Assembly: GCF_017813355.1 (NCBI RefSeq)
Contig: NZ_JAGIYZ010000008.1
Location: 1 to 64,000 of the forward strand
DNA from: Roseomonas nitratireducens
GTDB taxonomy: Bacteria; Pseudomonadota; Alphaproteobacteria; Acetobacterales; Acetobacteraceae
Length of the DNA stretch: 64,000 nucleotides
Reading direction: 5' to 3'
The position numbers were made by a program, and so were the translations under genes. The number at the start of each line of letters is the position of its first letter. Positions within the stretch are counted from its first letter, which is position 1. Below the pieces are notes generated by a model. That model did no database searches and was not told the DNA's origin. It saw only the letters and a program-made list of their open reading frames with translations. Shown piece after piece: positions 1 to 8,600 of this stretch.

Positions 1-123
1 CTGGCGGGCGGGGAGGCCGCCGGCGGGCGCGCCGGCGCCGTCGCGGCGCTGGTGCGGGAAGCCGCCGCGGCGCGGGACCTCGCGGCGGCGACCGTCGCCG
101 CGCGCGCCCTGGCGTCGTTGTAG
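1..123 (+). CDS. C-terminal end of an unidentified protein (5' end outside window)
   Basis: The first 40 codons read in one frame and end at TAG (121-123). The peptide is almost entirely Ala, Gly, Arg, Leu and Glu and probably forms a C-terminal helix. Nothing in it identifies a family. A hairpin follows the stop by seven bases, which supports a genuine gene end. The rest of the gene is outside the window. Confidence 0.5.
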   Translation: MAGGEAAGGRAGAVAALVREAAAARDLAAATVAARALASL

Positions 124-130
124 CCAGTCC

Positions 131-148
131 GAGGGCCTTTCGGCCCTC
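131..148 (+). terminator. Hairpin after first gene
   Basis: Perfect 7-bp stem GAGGGCC/GGCCCTC with a TTTC loop, right after the stop of the first gene. No T-run follows, so intrinsic termination is only probable. It also lies downstream of the convergent DoxX gene and could serve both. Confidence 0.45.
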
Positions 149-187
149 GGTCGGGGAGGAGGAGGGGGCGGCGCCCCCTTGCAACCG

Positions 188-622
188 TCAGGCCTGCGCC
201 GGCACCGCGCCGCGGCCGAGCAGCCGCTTCGCGTCCAGCGCATGGGCGCCGGCGCCGAGCCCGGCCTGCACCAGCAGCGCGACCGTCCAGAAGGCCGGGA
301 ATTCCCAGCCGCCGCCCTGGCCGCTGAACATCCAGCCCGCCGGCCAATGCTGGATCGTCGCGCCGATCAGGATGGGCAGCGCGAGCAGGCTGACCACGCG
401 CACACCGACGCCGGCGATCAGCGCGATGCCCGCGCCGATCTCGGCGAAGGTGACGATGGCGCCGAAGACCGGCGGATAGCCGAGCGAGCCGAAGAACCCC
501 ATCGTGCCGGCGAGCCCGAAGGTGCCGAGCTTCAGCAGCGCGCCATGGGCGAGGAACATCACGCCCAGGCTGACGCGAAGCAGCAGGGCGGCGTAGGGGG
601 TGGTGGTGCGGGTGTCGAGCAT
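188..622 (-). CDS. DoxX family membrane protein
   Basis: A 144-residue protein with four predicted membrane helices (about 11-30, 50-70, 72-90 and 105-125). The conserved early stretch LRVSLGVMFLAHGALLK and the later GAGIALIAGVGVR are typical of the DoxX/DoxD-like family. Members are small inner-membrane proteins often linked to redox or thiosulfate metabolism, but most, like this one, have no assigned reaction. The start is placed at the Met of MLDTRTTTPY; an upstream in-frame Met would add 34 Arg-rich residues with no homology. The gene is divergent from a LysR regulator 110 bp away, which is its likely regulator. Confidence 0.8.
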   Translation of the reverse strand: MLDTRTTTPYAALLLRVSLGVMFLAHGALLKLGTFGLAGTMGFFGSLGYPPVFGAIVTFAEIGAGIALIAGVGVRVVSLLALPILIGATIQHWPAGWMFSGQGGGWEFPAFWTVALLVQAGLGAGAHALDAKRLLGRGAVPAQA

Positions 623-732
623 CGTTCGTGTCTCCGTTGCGCGGCATCGTGCCGCTGCGATGGGCGGACCATGCGCCCGGGTCCGGGGGCGCTTCCAACG
701 GAGCCTCCGAACGTCCATCATCACGCCTGCGA

Positions 733-1683
733 ATGGCGGACCTCTCCACCCTCGACCTGAACCTGCTGCGGGTCTTCGACGCGGTGGCGCGCGAGCGGCA
801 CGTGACGCGCGCGGCGCAGCGGCTGAACCTGTCCCAGCCCGCGGTGTCGAACGCGCTGGCGCGGCTGCGCGCGGCGCTGAACGACGAGCTGTTCCTGCGC
901 CGGCCCGGGGGCGTGGAGCCGACGGAGCTCGCCCTCGCCCTGGCCGGCCCGGTCGCCGAGGTGCTCGACCGGCTGCGCGACACGCTCGCCGCCCATGCGC
1001 CCTTCGATCCCGCGACGAGCGACCGCGTCTTCACCCTCGCGCTGAGCGAATACGCCGAGGCGGTGCTGGTCCCCGCGCTGCTGGAACGGCTGGCGAAGGA
1101 CGCGCCGGGCTGCCTGCTCGCGGTGCGGCATGCGGACCGCACCAACTGGCAGGCGCTGCTCGACCGGGGGGAAGCGGAACTCGCCATCGGCGTGCTGCCC
1201 GAGCCGCCGGCGATCTACACGCGCATGCGCCTGCTGCCGGAAGGCTTCCTGACGCTGATGCGCCCGGACCATCCGCTGGCCAGGGGCGTGCTGGACGAGG
1301 ACCGGCTGATCGCCTTCCCGCACCTGCTGCACTCGCCGAACGGGTCGCGCGACGGGGCGGTCGACGTGGCGCTGGCCGCGCGCGGGAAGAAGCGGCGGCT
1401 TGGCGCGGTGGTGGCGCATCTGTCGGCGGTGCCGGAGATCCTGCTACGGACCGACATGGTGATGACGCTGTCGGCGCGGCTGGCGCGGCTGCTGTCGGCC
1501 GCGCATGGGCTCGCACTGCGCGAATCCCCCTTCGGCATGCGCCACACGCGGCTGTCGATGATCTTCCACCGGCGCCTCGACGGCGATGCGGGGCATGCGT
1601 GGGTCCGGCGCACCATCCTCGCCATCGCGCGGGACGTGCCGGCGGTGGAGGTGGGGGAGACACCGCCGGGCGATGACGACTGA
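733..1683 (+). CDS. LysR family transcriptional regulator
   Basis: 316 residues. The N-terminal winged HTH (about 5-65) has the classic LDLNLLRVFDAVARERHVT and AAQRLNLSQPAVSNAL pattern, followed by a LysR effector-binding domain to about residue 300. The start chosen is MADLSTLDLN; a longer frame upstream would run into the DoxX promoter region. The stop overlaps the next gene by 11 bp (ATGACGACTGA), so it is translationally coupled to the GMC oxidoreductase. It therefore probably controls DoxX, the oxidoreductase, or both. The effector cannot be read from sequence. Confidence 0.88.
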   Translation: MADLSTLDLNLLRVFDAVARERHVTRAAQRLNLSQPAVSNALARLRAALNDELFLRRPGGVEPTELALALAGPVAEVLDRLRDTLAAHAPFDPATSDRVFTLALSEYAEAVLVPALLERLAKDAPGCLLAVRHADRTNWQALLDRGEAELAIGVLPEPPAIYTRMRLLPEGFLTLMRPDHPLARGVLDEDRLIAFPHLLHSPNGSRDGAVDVALAARGKKRRLGAVVAHLSAVPEILLRTDMVMTLSARLARLLSAAHGLALRESPFGMRHTRLSMIFHRRLDGDAGHAWVRRTILAIARDVPAVEVGETPPGDDD

Positions 1684-3277
1684 CACCTTCGACCATGTGA
1701 TCGTCGGCGCCGGCAGCGCGGGCTGCGTGCTGGCCAACCGCCTGTCCGCCGATGGACGTGCGACCGTCGCCGTGATCGAGGCCGGCGGGCGCGACCGCCA
1801 CCCCTACATCCACATCCCCGCCGGCTATGCGCGCATCCTCGACCATCCGCGCCTGACCTGGGGCTTCCGCACCCAGCCGGATGCGGCGACGGGCAATCGC
1901 GCGCTCGACTATCCGCGCGGGCGGGTCTGGGGCGGGTCGTCCTCGATCAACGGGCTCGGCCATGTGCGCGGGCATCCGTCGGACTATGACCTCTGGGCGC
2001 AGAAGGGCTGCACGGGCTGGGGGTGGGACGACCTGCTGCCGTACTTCATGCGCCACGAATCCTTCGCCGGCGGCGGGGAAGGGCGCGGCACGGCGGGCCC
2101 GCAGCCGATCGAGCACCTGGCGGAGACGCCCGCGCTGCTCGACGAATTCGCCCGCGCTGCGGAAGCGATCGGCTTGCCGGTCAACGCCGACATGAACGGC
2201 CCGCGGCGCGAGGGGTTTTCGACCTTCCAGCAGACCCGGCGGGGGCAGCGGCGCGTCTCGGCCGCGCGCGCCTATTTGGTGCCCGCCCTGTCCCGCCCGA
2301 ACCTGACCGTGATCGACGAGGCGCTGGTGCTGCGCGTGATCGTCGAGGAAGGCCGCGTGACCGGCATCGCCATCCGCCGCGGTGGCCAGGAGCGGGTGCT
2401 GCGCGCGCGCTTCGGCGTGGCGCTCGCCGCCGGCGCGATCGGCTCGCCGCATCTGCTGCAACTGTCGGGCATCGGGCCGGGGGAGGTGCTGGCCGCGCAG
2501 GGCATCGCGCCGCTGCTCGACGCGCCGGGTGTGGGGCGCAACCTGCAGGACCACTACATCGCGCGGCTGACCTTCCGCCTGGCCGATCACCGCTGGTCGG
2601 CGAACCGGCGCATCGTCTGGCCGCGCCTTGCGGTCGAGGTGCTGCGCTGGGCCTTCACCGGCAAGGGCGTGCTGACCTGGTCGCCGGGGATGATGTCGCT
2701 GTTCGCCCGCACCGAGGAGGGGCTCGAGGCGCCGGACGTGCAGATCAATGGCGGGCCCTTGTCCTGGCAGGACGGGCGCATCGGCGTGCCGGAGACGGAG
2801 CCCGGCTTCACCCTGGGCGTGTGGCAGTGCCGGCCGCAGAGCCGCGGCACGGTGACGCTGCGATCCCCGCGGGCGGAGGACGCGCCCGCGATCGCGCCAC
2901 GCTTCCTGACCGAACGCGCGGACGAGGCCTGCGTGGTGCGCGGCCTGCGCCTGGCCCGTCGCTGGATGGCGGCGGAGCCGCTGCGCGGGATCGTCGCGCA
3001 TGAGGTCCGCCCCGGCCCCGATGTGGACAGCGACGCGGCGCTGCTTGACTTCGCGAAGGCCACCGGGGGGACGGTCTACCACCCCTCCTGCACCGTGCGG
3101 ATGGGCGGGGATGCCGCCGCGCCGCTCGATGCGCGGCTGCGGCTGCGCGGGATCGACGGGCTGCGCGTGGTGGACGCATCCGTCTTCCCCGACATCCCGG
3201 TGTGCAACATCAACGCGACGGTGCTGTCGGTCGCGGAGAAGGCGGCGGATCTGATCGCGGAGGATATGCGGGGGTGA
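1673..3277 (+). CDS. GMC family FAD-dependent alcohol/choline dehydrogenase-like oxidoreductase
   Basis: 534 residues, the usual length for the family. An N-terminal FAD Rossmann motif (GAGSAGCVLANRLS, about residues 10-23) is followed by the GMC signature segments around PRGRVWGGSSSINGL and GAIGSPHLLQLSGIG. The C-terminal YHPSCTVRMG and CNINATVLS segments carry the conserved His and Asn that act in hydride abstraction in choline oxidase relatives. It probably oxidises an alcohol; the substrate is unknown. The start ATG (1673) lies inside the 3' end of the LysR gene. Its last 676 bp recur almost perfectly at 37798-38473. Confidence 0.9.
   Translation: MTTDTFDHVIVGAGSAGCVLANRLSADGRATVAVIEAGGRDRHPYIHIPAGYARILDHPRLTWGFRTQPDAATGNRALDYPRGRVWGGSSSINGLGHVRGHPSDYDLWAQKGCTGWGWDDLLPYFMRHESFAGGGEGRGTAGPQPIEHLAETPALLDEFARAAEAIGLPVNADMNGPRREGFSTFQQTRRGQRRVSAARAYLVPALSRPNLTVIDEALVLRVIVEEGRVTGIAIRRGGQERVLRARFGVALAAGAIGSPHLLQLSGIGPGEVLAAQGIAPLLDAPGVGRNLQDHYIARLTFRLADHRWSANRRIVWPRLAVEVLRWAFTGKGVLTWSPGMMSLFARTEEGLEAPDVQINGGPLSWQDGRIGVPETEPGFTLGVWQCRPQSRGTVTLRSPRAEDAPAIAPRFLTERADEACVVRGLRLARRWMAAEPLRGIVAHEVRPGPDVDSDAALLDFAKATGGTVYHPSCTVRMGGDAAAPLDARLRLRGIDGLRVVDASVFPDIPVCNINATVLSVAEKAADLIAEDMRG
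2598..3273 (+). repeat. Segmental duplication, copy 1 (3' part of GMC gene)
   Basis: This stretch is repeated at 37798-38473 at a constant offset of 35,200 bp. Reading both copies by eye I count seven single-base differences and no gaps, about 99% identity. Similarity starts inside the coding region and stops a few bases before the stop codon. This is the donor copy because it lies within an intact gene. Confidence 0.95.
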
Positions 3278-3282
3278 TGGTC

Positions 3283-3302
3283 GGGGGAGGGGATGCTCCC
3301 CC
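3283..3302 (+). terminator. Hairpin after GMC gene
   Basis: Perfect 7-bp stem GGGGGAG/CTCCCCC with loop GGGATG, six bases after the GMC stop. There is no T-run. The duplicated copy at 38 kb lacks this hairpin because homology ends before it. Confidence 0.45.
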
Positions 3303-3790
3303 GCTTCGCCCGTGAAGGCTCACCGCCAAGGTGACAAAGGATGTTGAGGCGGGTTCGGGGGGCCTGGATCCCTCTATACCGAACTCGAATCTCCGCCGCT
3401 AAGCACTCTTTAGCCCCATGACAGGATCAAATCGGGGACACGCATCGGCTTATGCCGAACACGGCTGGGATGACATTGGGCAAGACGCGTACGCTCGCCT
3501 CGAACGCCCACCGGTCCGCCAGTTGCCATGCGAGGCGTGCTCTCCGCTAGACCGACCGCCGCCCTGAGTGGCAGGTTTCCTGGGGTTTTCGGGGCGGACC
3601 TGTTGACTGGCTGGACGCGGAGACGCCCAGAAATCGCTCTCCGGAGGCCAATTCTCTCCGCCCCCCGACTTGGGCGCTTTAGTACGGAACTCAAAAACCT
3701 AGGTAAAGGAACGGTTTCAGCGAGGTCGACTCTTGCCGTGGTTCGAACCCCACTTGCCCGAATCCGTACTTCGAGAGCGAACACTTTGGT
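3303..3790. other. Gene-free stretch at the left edge of the mosaic island
   Basis: About 490 bp with visibly lower GC than the flanks. No frame has a coherent protein-like translation or recognisable family. A T-loop-like string (GGTTCGAACCCC near 3739) is present but no tRNA can be folded around it. Confidence 0.5.
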
Positions 3791-3934
3791 ACGGCGGAGG
3801 CAACGGTCAGCGGCGCGCTGATAGTCACCGACATCGACACGGGCGATCCGCTGCTGAAGACGATCCGGCGCACCCCGGCGTCAGCGGCCAGTGTGAGCAG
3901 GAAAACGGGCCAAGTCCTGGTTGAGACCATCTGA
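3791..3934 (+). pseudogene. Fragment of a VCBS-repeat protein
   Basis: One frame reads TAEATVSGALIVTDIDTGDP, the typical opening of a VCBS domain, and then loses similarity and stops at TGA (3932-3934). The large VCBS/RTX gene that resumes at 5620 is its likely partner, so this may be a displaced piece of that gene's missing upstream part. No start codon or upstream continuation is recognisable. Confidence 0.5.
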
Positions 3935-4056
3935 AACCATTGACGGATCCGCGCTCCGCGTTTTCGTCACCGAGGCTACCTCTATGACTCTCTGCCTTGC
4001 CAATGTGCATGTGCTCTCCCCAGACGCTGAGCCGGCCGGGTCACGGTGCCGACGGG

Positions 4057-4365
4057 CTACAGCGGTCTGGGGAATGCGAGCCTCCGGACGACCCATTGAC
4101 CCACAGCGATGGTGAGCAGCCACATGCCGAGGACCACGATGTCGGCGGTCAGCCCCGTGGGTGGCTCTCCACTGATCAGGTAGACCGGGAACATAACCGG
4201 CGCGACGGTTCCCGACCCCATGCCGATGGCATATGCGCGGATCATCCAAGCGCGGTGTTGAGGCGTGGCGCGCGCCCGCGCCGCCACCACCCCCAGCACG
4301 AGCATTGCGATCAGCGCCAGCCCAAAGACCCCGCGTGCGGCATCCAGAAGCCCGGTCGCGATGCT
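4057..4365 (-). pseudogene. C-terminal fragment of a DUF2306-like membrane protein, cut by the IS element
   Basis: On the minus strand a frame runs from the left end of the IS element to a stop at 4057, about 102 codons. It contains TPQHRAWMIRAYAIGMGSGT, typical of DUF2306 proteins (polytopic membrane proteins of unknown function), between hydrophobic helices. The upstream half is missing at the IS boundary (4366). The other side of the IS carries a different gene (the RTX protein). A simple insertion therefore does not explain the arrangement; an IS-associated deletion or rearrangement does. Confidence 0.6.
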
Positions 4366-4431
4366 TGACCTGACCCCCTAGAAGCGGTCCGCCGGTGATG
4401 TAGTCCGGCGGCAGCGATGGGAGGTTGTGGG

Positions 4432-4713
4432 ATGGGGCGGAAGAAGGCGCACACGCCTGAGGAGATCGTCGCGAAGCTGCGGCAAGCGGAGGTGCTGGTC
4501 GGCCAGGGCAAGACGGTGGCCGATGCGGTGCGCGCGATCGGCGTGACGGAGCCGACCTACTATCGCTGGCGGACGGAGTTCGGCGGCCTGAAGCTGGACC
4601 AGGTGAAGCGGCTGAGGGAACTCGAGCGGGAGAACGCGCGGCTGCGCAAGGCGGTTTCTGACCTGACGCTCGAGAAGGTCATCCTGAAGGAAGCCGCGTC
4701 GGGAAAATGGTGA
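4432..4713 (+). CDS. IS3-family transposase OrfA
   Basis: 93 residues, with a helix-turn-helix (TPEEIVAKLRQAEVLVGQGK, then AVRAIGVTEPTYYRWRTEFG) and a C-terminal leucine-zipper-like coiled coil (LRELERENARLRKAVSDLTL). The stop TGA (4711-4713) overlaps orfB by 7 bp. The local GGGAAAATGG could support the programmed -1 frameshift that yields the OrfAB transposase. The start ATG at 4432 is preferred over 4417 because family members begin near GRKK. Confidence 0.88.
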   Translation: MGRKKAHTPEEIVAKLRQAEVLVGQGKTVADAVRAIGVTEPTYYRWRTEFGGLKLDQVKRLRELERENARLRKAVSDLTLEKVILKEAASGKW

Positions 4714-5585
4714 GCCCCGCGCGGCGGCGGGCCTGCGTCGAGCATGTGGTGCGCGAGATCGGGATCTCCGAGCGCAAGGCCTGCGCGGTGCTGGGGCAGC
4801 ACCGCTCGACGCAGCGGAAGGCGCCGCGCGGGGCGGACGACGAGGCCCGGCTGACGGCCGACATGATCGAACTGGCGAAGCGGTACGGACGATACGGCTA
4901 TCGCCGGATCACCGCCTTGCTGCGGGACGCGGGCTGGGCGGTGAACCGCAAGCGGGTGGAGCGGATCTGGCGCCGCGAGGGGCTGAAGGTGCCGCAGCGG
5001 CAGCCGAAACGCGGCAGGTTGTGGCTGGCGGACGGGTCCTGCATTCGGCTGCGGCCGGAGCGGGCGAACCACTTCTGGGCCTACGACTTCGTCGAGGACC
5101 GGACGCGAGAGGGGCGGAAGTTCCGGATGCTGTGCGTGGTGGACGAGTTCACGCGTGAGGCGCTGGCGATCCGGGTGGCGCGCAGGCTGACCTCGTCGGA
5201 CGTGATCGACGTGCTGGCGGAGCTGTTCCTCGCGCACGGGACGCCCGCATATATCCGCTCGGACCAGGGGCCGGAGTTCATCGCCGAGGCGGTGAAGGCG
5301 TGGATCGCCGGCGTGGGCGCACGGACGGCCTACATCGAGAAGGCGAGCCCGTGGGAGAACGGGTACGTCGAATCCTTCAACGGCAAGCTGCGCGACGAGT
5401 TGCTGAACGGGGAGGTGTTCAACACGCTGAGGGAAGCGCAGGTGCTGATCGAGGAATGGCGGCGGCACTACAACCAGGTCCGGCCGCACTCGTCGCTGGG
5501 TTACCGCCCGCCAGCCCCCGAGACGCTGCCAATGGCCAGGTCGCAGATCAGCTCAGGAGCAGGCGCGGCTGGGATGGCCCACTAA
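4707..5585 (+). CDS. IS3-family transposase OrfB (DDE integrase core)
   Basis: 292 residues. An HTH_21-like region (IELAKRYGRYGYRRITALL) is followed by an integrase catalytic core. The DDE residues sit in AYDFVEDRTREGRK, RSDQGPEFIAEAVK and SPWENGYVESFNGKLRDE, and the typical C-terminal IS3 motif is HYNQVRPHSSLGYRPPAP. The reading frame is intact, so the element may still be active. Similar but decayed OrfB tails occur at 12376-12510 and 14633-14844. Confidence 0.92.
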   Translation: MVSPARRRACVEHVVREIGISERKACAVLGQHRSTQRKAPRGADDEARLTADMIELAKRYGRYGYRRITALLRDAGWAVNRKRVERIWRREGLKVPQRQPKRGRLWLADGSCIRLRPERANHFWAYDFVEDRTREGRKFRMLCVVDEFTREALAIRVARRLTSSDVIDVLAELFLAHGTPAYIRSDQGPEFIAEAVKAWIAGVGARTAYIEKASPWENGYVESFNGKLRDELLNGEVFNTLREAQVLIEEWRRHYNQVRPHSSLGYRPPAPETLPMARSQISSGAGAAGMAH

Positions 5586-5619
5586 AATTCCGCCTGGATC
5601 ACTCGATGGGGGCTGGTCA

Positions 5620-8600
5620 ATCACGCAGCAGGACCTCACCGGCGCGGCGACCGAGGCACCGACGCCCGCGGATAACCTCGTCGACAGCGGCGTCATCCGG
5701 TTCTCCGACGCGGACCTGGCCGACGTCCACCTAGTCTCGGCGGCGGGCACGCCCATCGGCGTCGTCCTCGGCGCGCTCGCGCTCGCGAAGGACAGCGACA
5801 CCACCGGCAGCGGCACCGGTGGCCAACTGACCTGGACCTATTCCGTGGCCGCCTCGGCGGTCGAATACCTCGCGGCCGGCCAGACCAGGGTCGAGAGCTT
5901 CACCGTCACGCTCGACGACCAGCAGGGCGGGGCGGTCACCCGGCAGGTCGACGTGACCATCACCGGCACCAACGACGGCCCCGTGATCACGTCGCAGGAC
6001 CTCTCGGGCGCGGTGACCGAGCAGGGCAGCCCGGCCGGGCTCATCCAGGACGTCGGCACGATCGGCTTCGGCGACGTCGATGTCTCGGATGTGCACCTCG
6101 TCTCCAGCGCGCCCGTCGGCACCACGCTCGGCACGCTCACGGCCGTCAAGGACAGCGACACCACGGGCAGCGGCACCGGCGGCCAGCTGTCCTGGACCTA
6201 TTCCGTGGCCGCCTCGGCGGTCGAGTACCTCAAGGCCGGGGAGACCAGGGTCGAGAGCTTCATCGTCACGATCGACGACCAGCAGGGCGGCGTGGTCACC
6301 CGGCAGGTCGATGTCACCATCACCGGCGCCAACGACGCCGCCTCGATCACCGGCACCGCCACGGGCGCGGTGGCGGAGGACGGCGTGCAGGCCGCCACCG
6401 GCACGATCATGGTCGACGATGCCGATGGCGGCGAAGCCCGCTTTGCCACGCCCGCCTCGCTGGACGGCACCTATGGCAGCTTCGCCCTCGACGTGAACAC
6501 GGGCGAATGGACCTACACGCTCGCCAACGGCGCGGCGAACGTGCAGGCGCTGGCGCTGGGCACGACGGCGACCGACACGCTGACCGTCGCCTCGCTCGAC
6601 GGCACCGCGACCCAGTCGATCTCCGTCGCCATCGCAGGCACGCTGGACGGGCCGCGCATTGAGGTCGAAGGGGCCAGCGGCACGGCCGCGAGCACCGCCA
6701 TCCCGCTTTCGATCTCGGCGAGCCTCGTCGATGTGGGCGGAAACGCCACGCTGCAATCCTTCGTTATCACCGGCGTGCCCTCCGCCTATGTGCTGTCGGC
6801 CGGCGTGCAGGACGAACTCGGCAACTGGGTGCTCACGCCCGCGCAGCTGGTGGGTCTCGCGCTCCTCCCCGCCGATGGCGCGATCGGGCTGGCCGGCGAC
6901 TTCGATCTGCAGGTGACGGGAACAACTCAGTCGGGCGCCGTGCTCGCCTCGGCCACGGTCGAACTGCCGGTCAGCATCGCGCCCGCCGCCGGCCAGCAGA
7001 GCGGCCAGGTGATCGACGGCTACATCGCCGGCGCCACCGTCTTCGCCGATGCGAACGACAACGGCATTCGCGACCAGGGCGAGGCCTTCACCACCACCAA
7101 TGCCGATGGCAGCTTCACGCTGACCGGCGGCAGCGGCCAGCTGGTCATGACCGGCGGCATCGACACGTCCACCGGCAGGAGCTTCGCCGGCACGCTGACG
7201 GCGCCCGCGGGGTCCAGCGTCATCACGCCGCTCACCACGCTGATCGCGGCCATCGCCGGGCCCGGCGCCAGCGCCACCGACATCGCCAACGCGCAGGATG
7301 CGGTGCGCGACAGCCTCGGGCTCGCCCCGGGCGTGGACCTGACGAGCTTCGACCCGGTCGCGGCCGCCGTGGCCGGCGATCCGGACGCCATCGCCGTGCT
7401 CGCGGCCGGCGTGCAGGTGCAGGCGACCATCACGCAGATCGCCGCCGCCACCGGTGCCGGCGCCGAGGATGTCGTGGCCAGCCTGGCGGGCGCGCTTGCC
7501 GCACCCGGCACGGTCGACCTCACCTCGGCGGCGACGCTCGGCGCGCTCGTCACCGATGTCGCGCCTTCGGCCGACCCCGCCGCCATCGTCCTGGCGAGCG
7601 AGGTGATCGCCGCGGCGAATGCCAGCGTGGCCGCCGCCGCGGCCGAGCCCGACGGGCTCACCGCCATCGCCCAGGCCGCGCAGGTCGCACTCGGCAGCAC
7701 GACCCAGGCCCTCGCGACATCCGGCCTCGATGCCGGCGCGCTCACCACCGTCGCCGCGGATTTCACCGGCACCGCGCTGGACAGCCAGGTGGATGCGGCG
7801 ACGGTCGGCGACGTGAATGGCCCCACCCTCGGCACGATCGGCGCCGACACGCTGACCGGCGGGGCGGGCGTCGATGCCATCGACGGTCTCGACGCCAACG
7901 ACCTGCTGGACGGCGCCGGCGGCGACGACCTGCTCTATGGCGGCAATGGCCGGGACACGCTGATCGGCGGCACCGGCGACGACGCGCTCGATGGCGGCAC
8001 CGGGCTCGATACGGCGTCCTACCGCCTCGCCACGGAGGGGATCGTCGTGGGCCTCGCAGCGGGCAGCGTCACGGGCGGCGCCTCGGCCGGGACGGATGCG
8101 CTGCGCAGCGTCGAGGCCATCCGCGGCACCGACCTCGCCGATACCTTCAACGCGGCCGGCTACACCGCGACCACGGGCTACGCCACGGGCGTGAACGACC
8201 AGGGCAGCTTCAACGCCTTCCAGGGGCATGGCGGCGACGACACCATCACCGGCAACGGCTTTACGCTGCTGAGCTATACCGAAGCCGCCTCCGGCGTGTC
8301 GGTGAACCTCAGTGTCGGCGTTGCCAGCGGCATCCTGGCTGGCGACGTGGCCGGCATCGGCACGGATACGCTGCTGGGCGGCATCCTGCAGATCCGCGGG
8401 TCGGCCTTCGACGACAGCCTGGTCGGTTCGGCCAACGGGAACACCGGCGAAGCCTATGAGGGGATGGGCGGCAACGACTTCATCGACGGCGTGTCGGGCT
8501 TCGACCGCGTGCGCTACGACAACCTGAACTTCGGAAGCCTCGGGATCGACGTGAACCTGGGCGCGGGCACCGTCACCGGCCGGGACGCCGCGGCCACGGC

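Larger units (their letters stand above)
4366..5619 (+). mobile_element. IS3-family insertion sequence, 1254 bp, apparently intact
   Basis: The element carries overlapping orfA and orfB. The left end begins TGACCTGACCCCC and the right end, read in reverse, begins TGACCAGCCCCC; these are imperfect terminal inverted repeats of IS3-family form. The length fits the family. I see no matching 3-4 bp direct repeat at the two ends (left flank ATGCT, right flank ATCAC), and the flanks belong to unrelated genes. This suggests recombination after insertion. Confidence 0.85.

Noticed and set aside
1031-3082. 683-codon minus-strand frame opposite the LysR and GMC genes
   Set aside because: Composition of an antisense shadow; start and end lie inside well-supported genes.
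3725-3775. T-loop-like GGTTCGAACCCC suggesting a tRNA or tmRNA end
   Set aside because: The stem around the loop has a mismatch with a standard 7-base loop, there is no pairing acceptor strand and no tag-coding sequence nearby.
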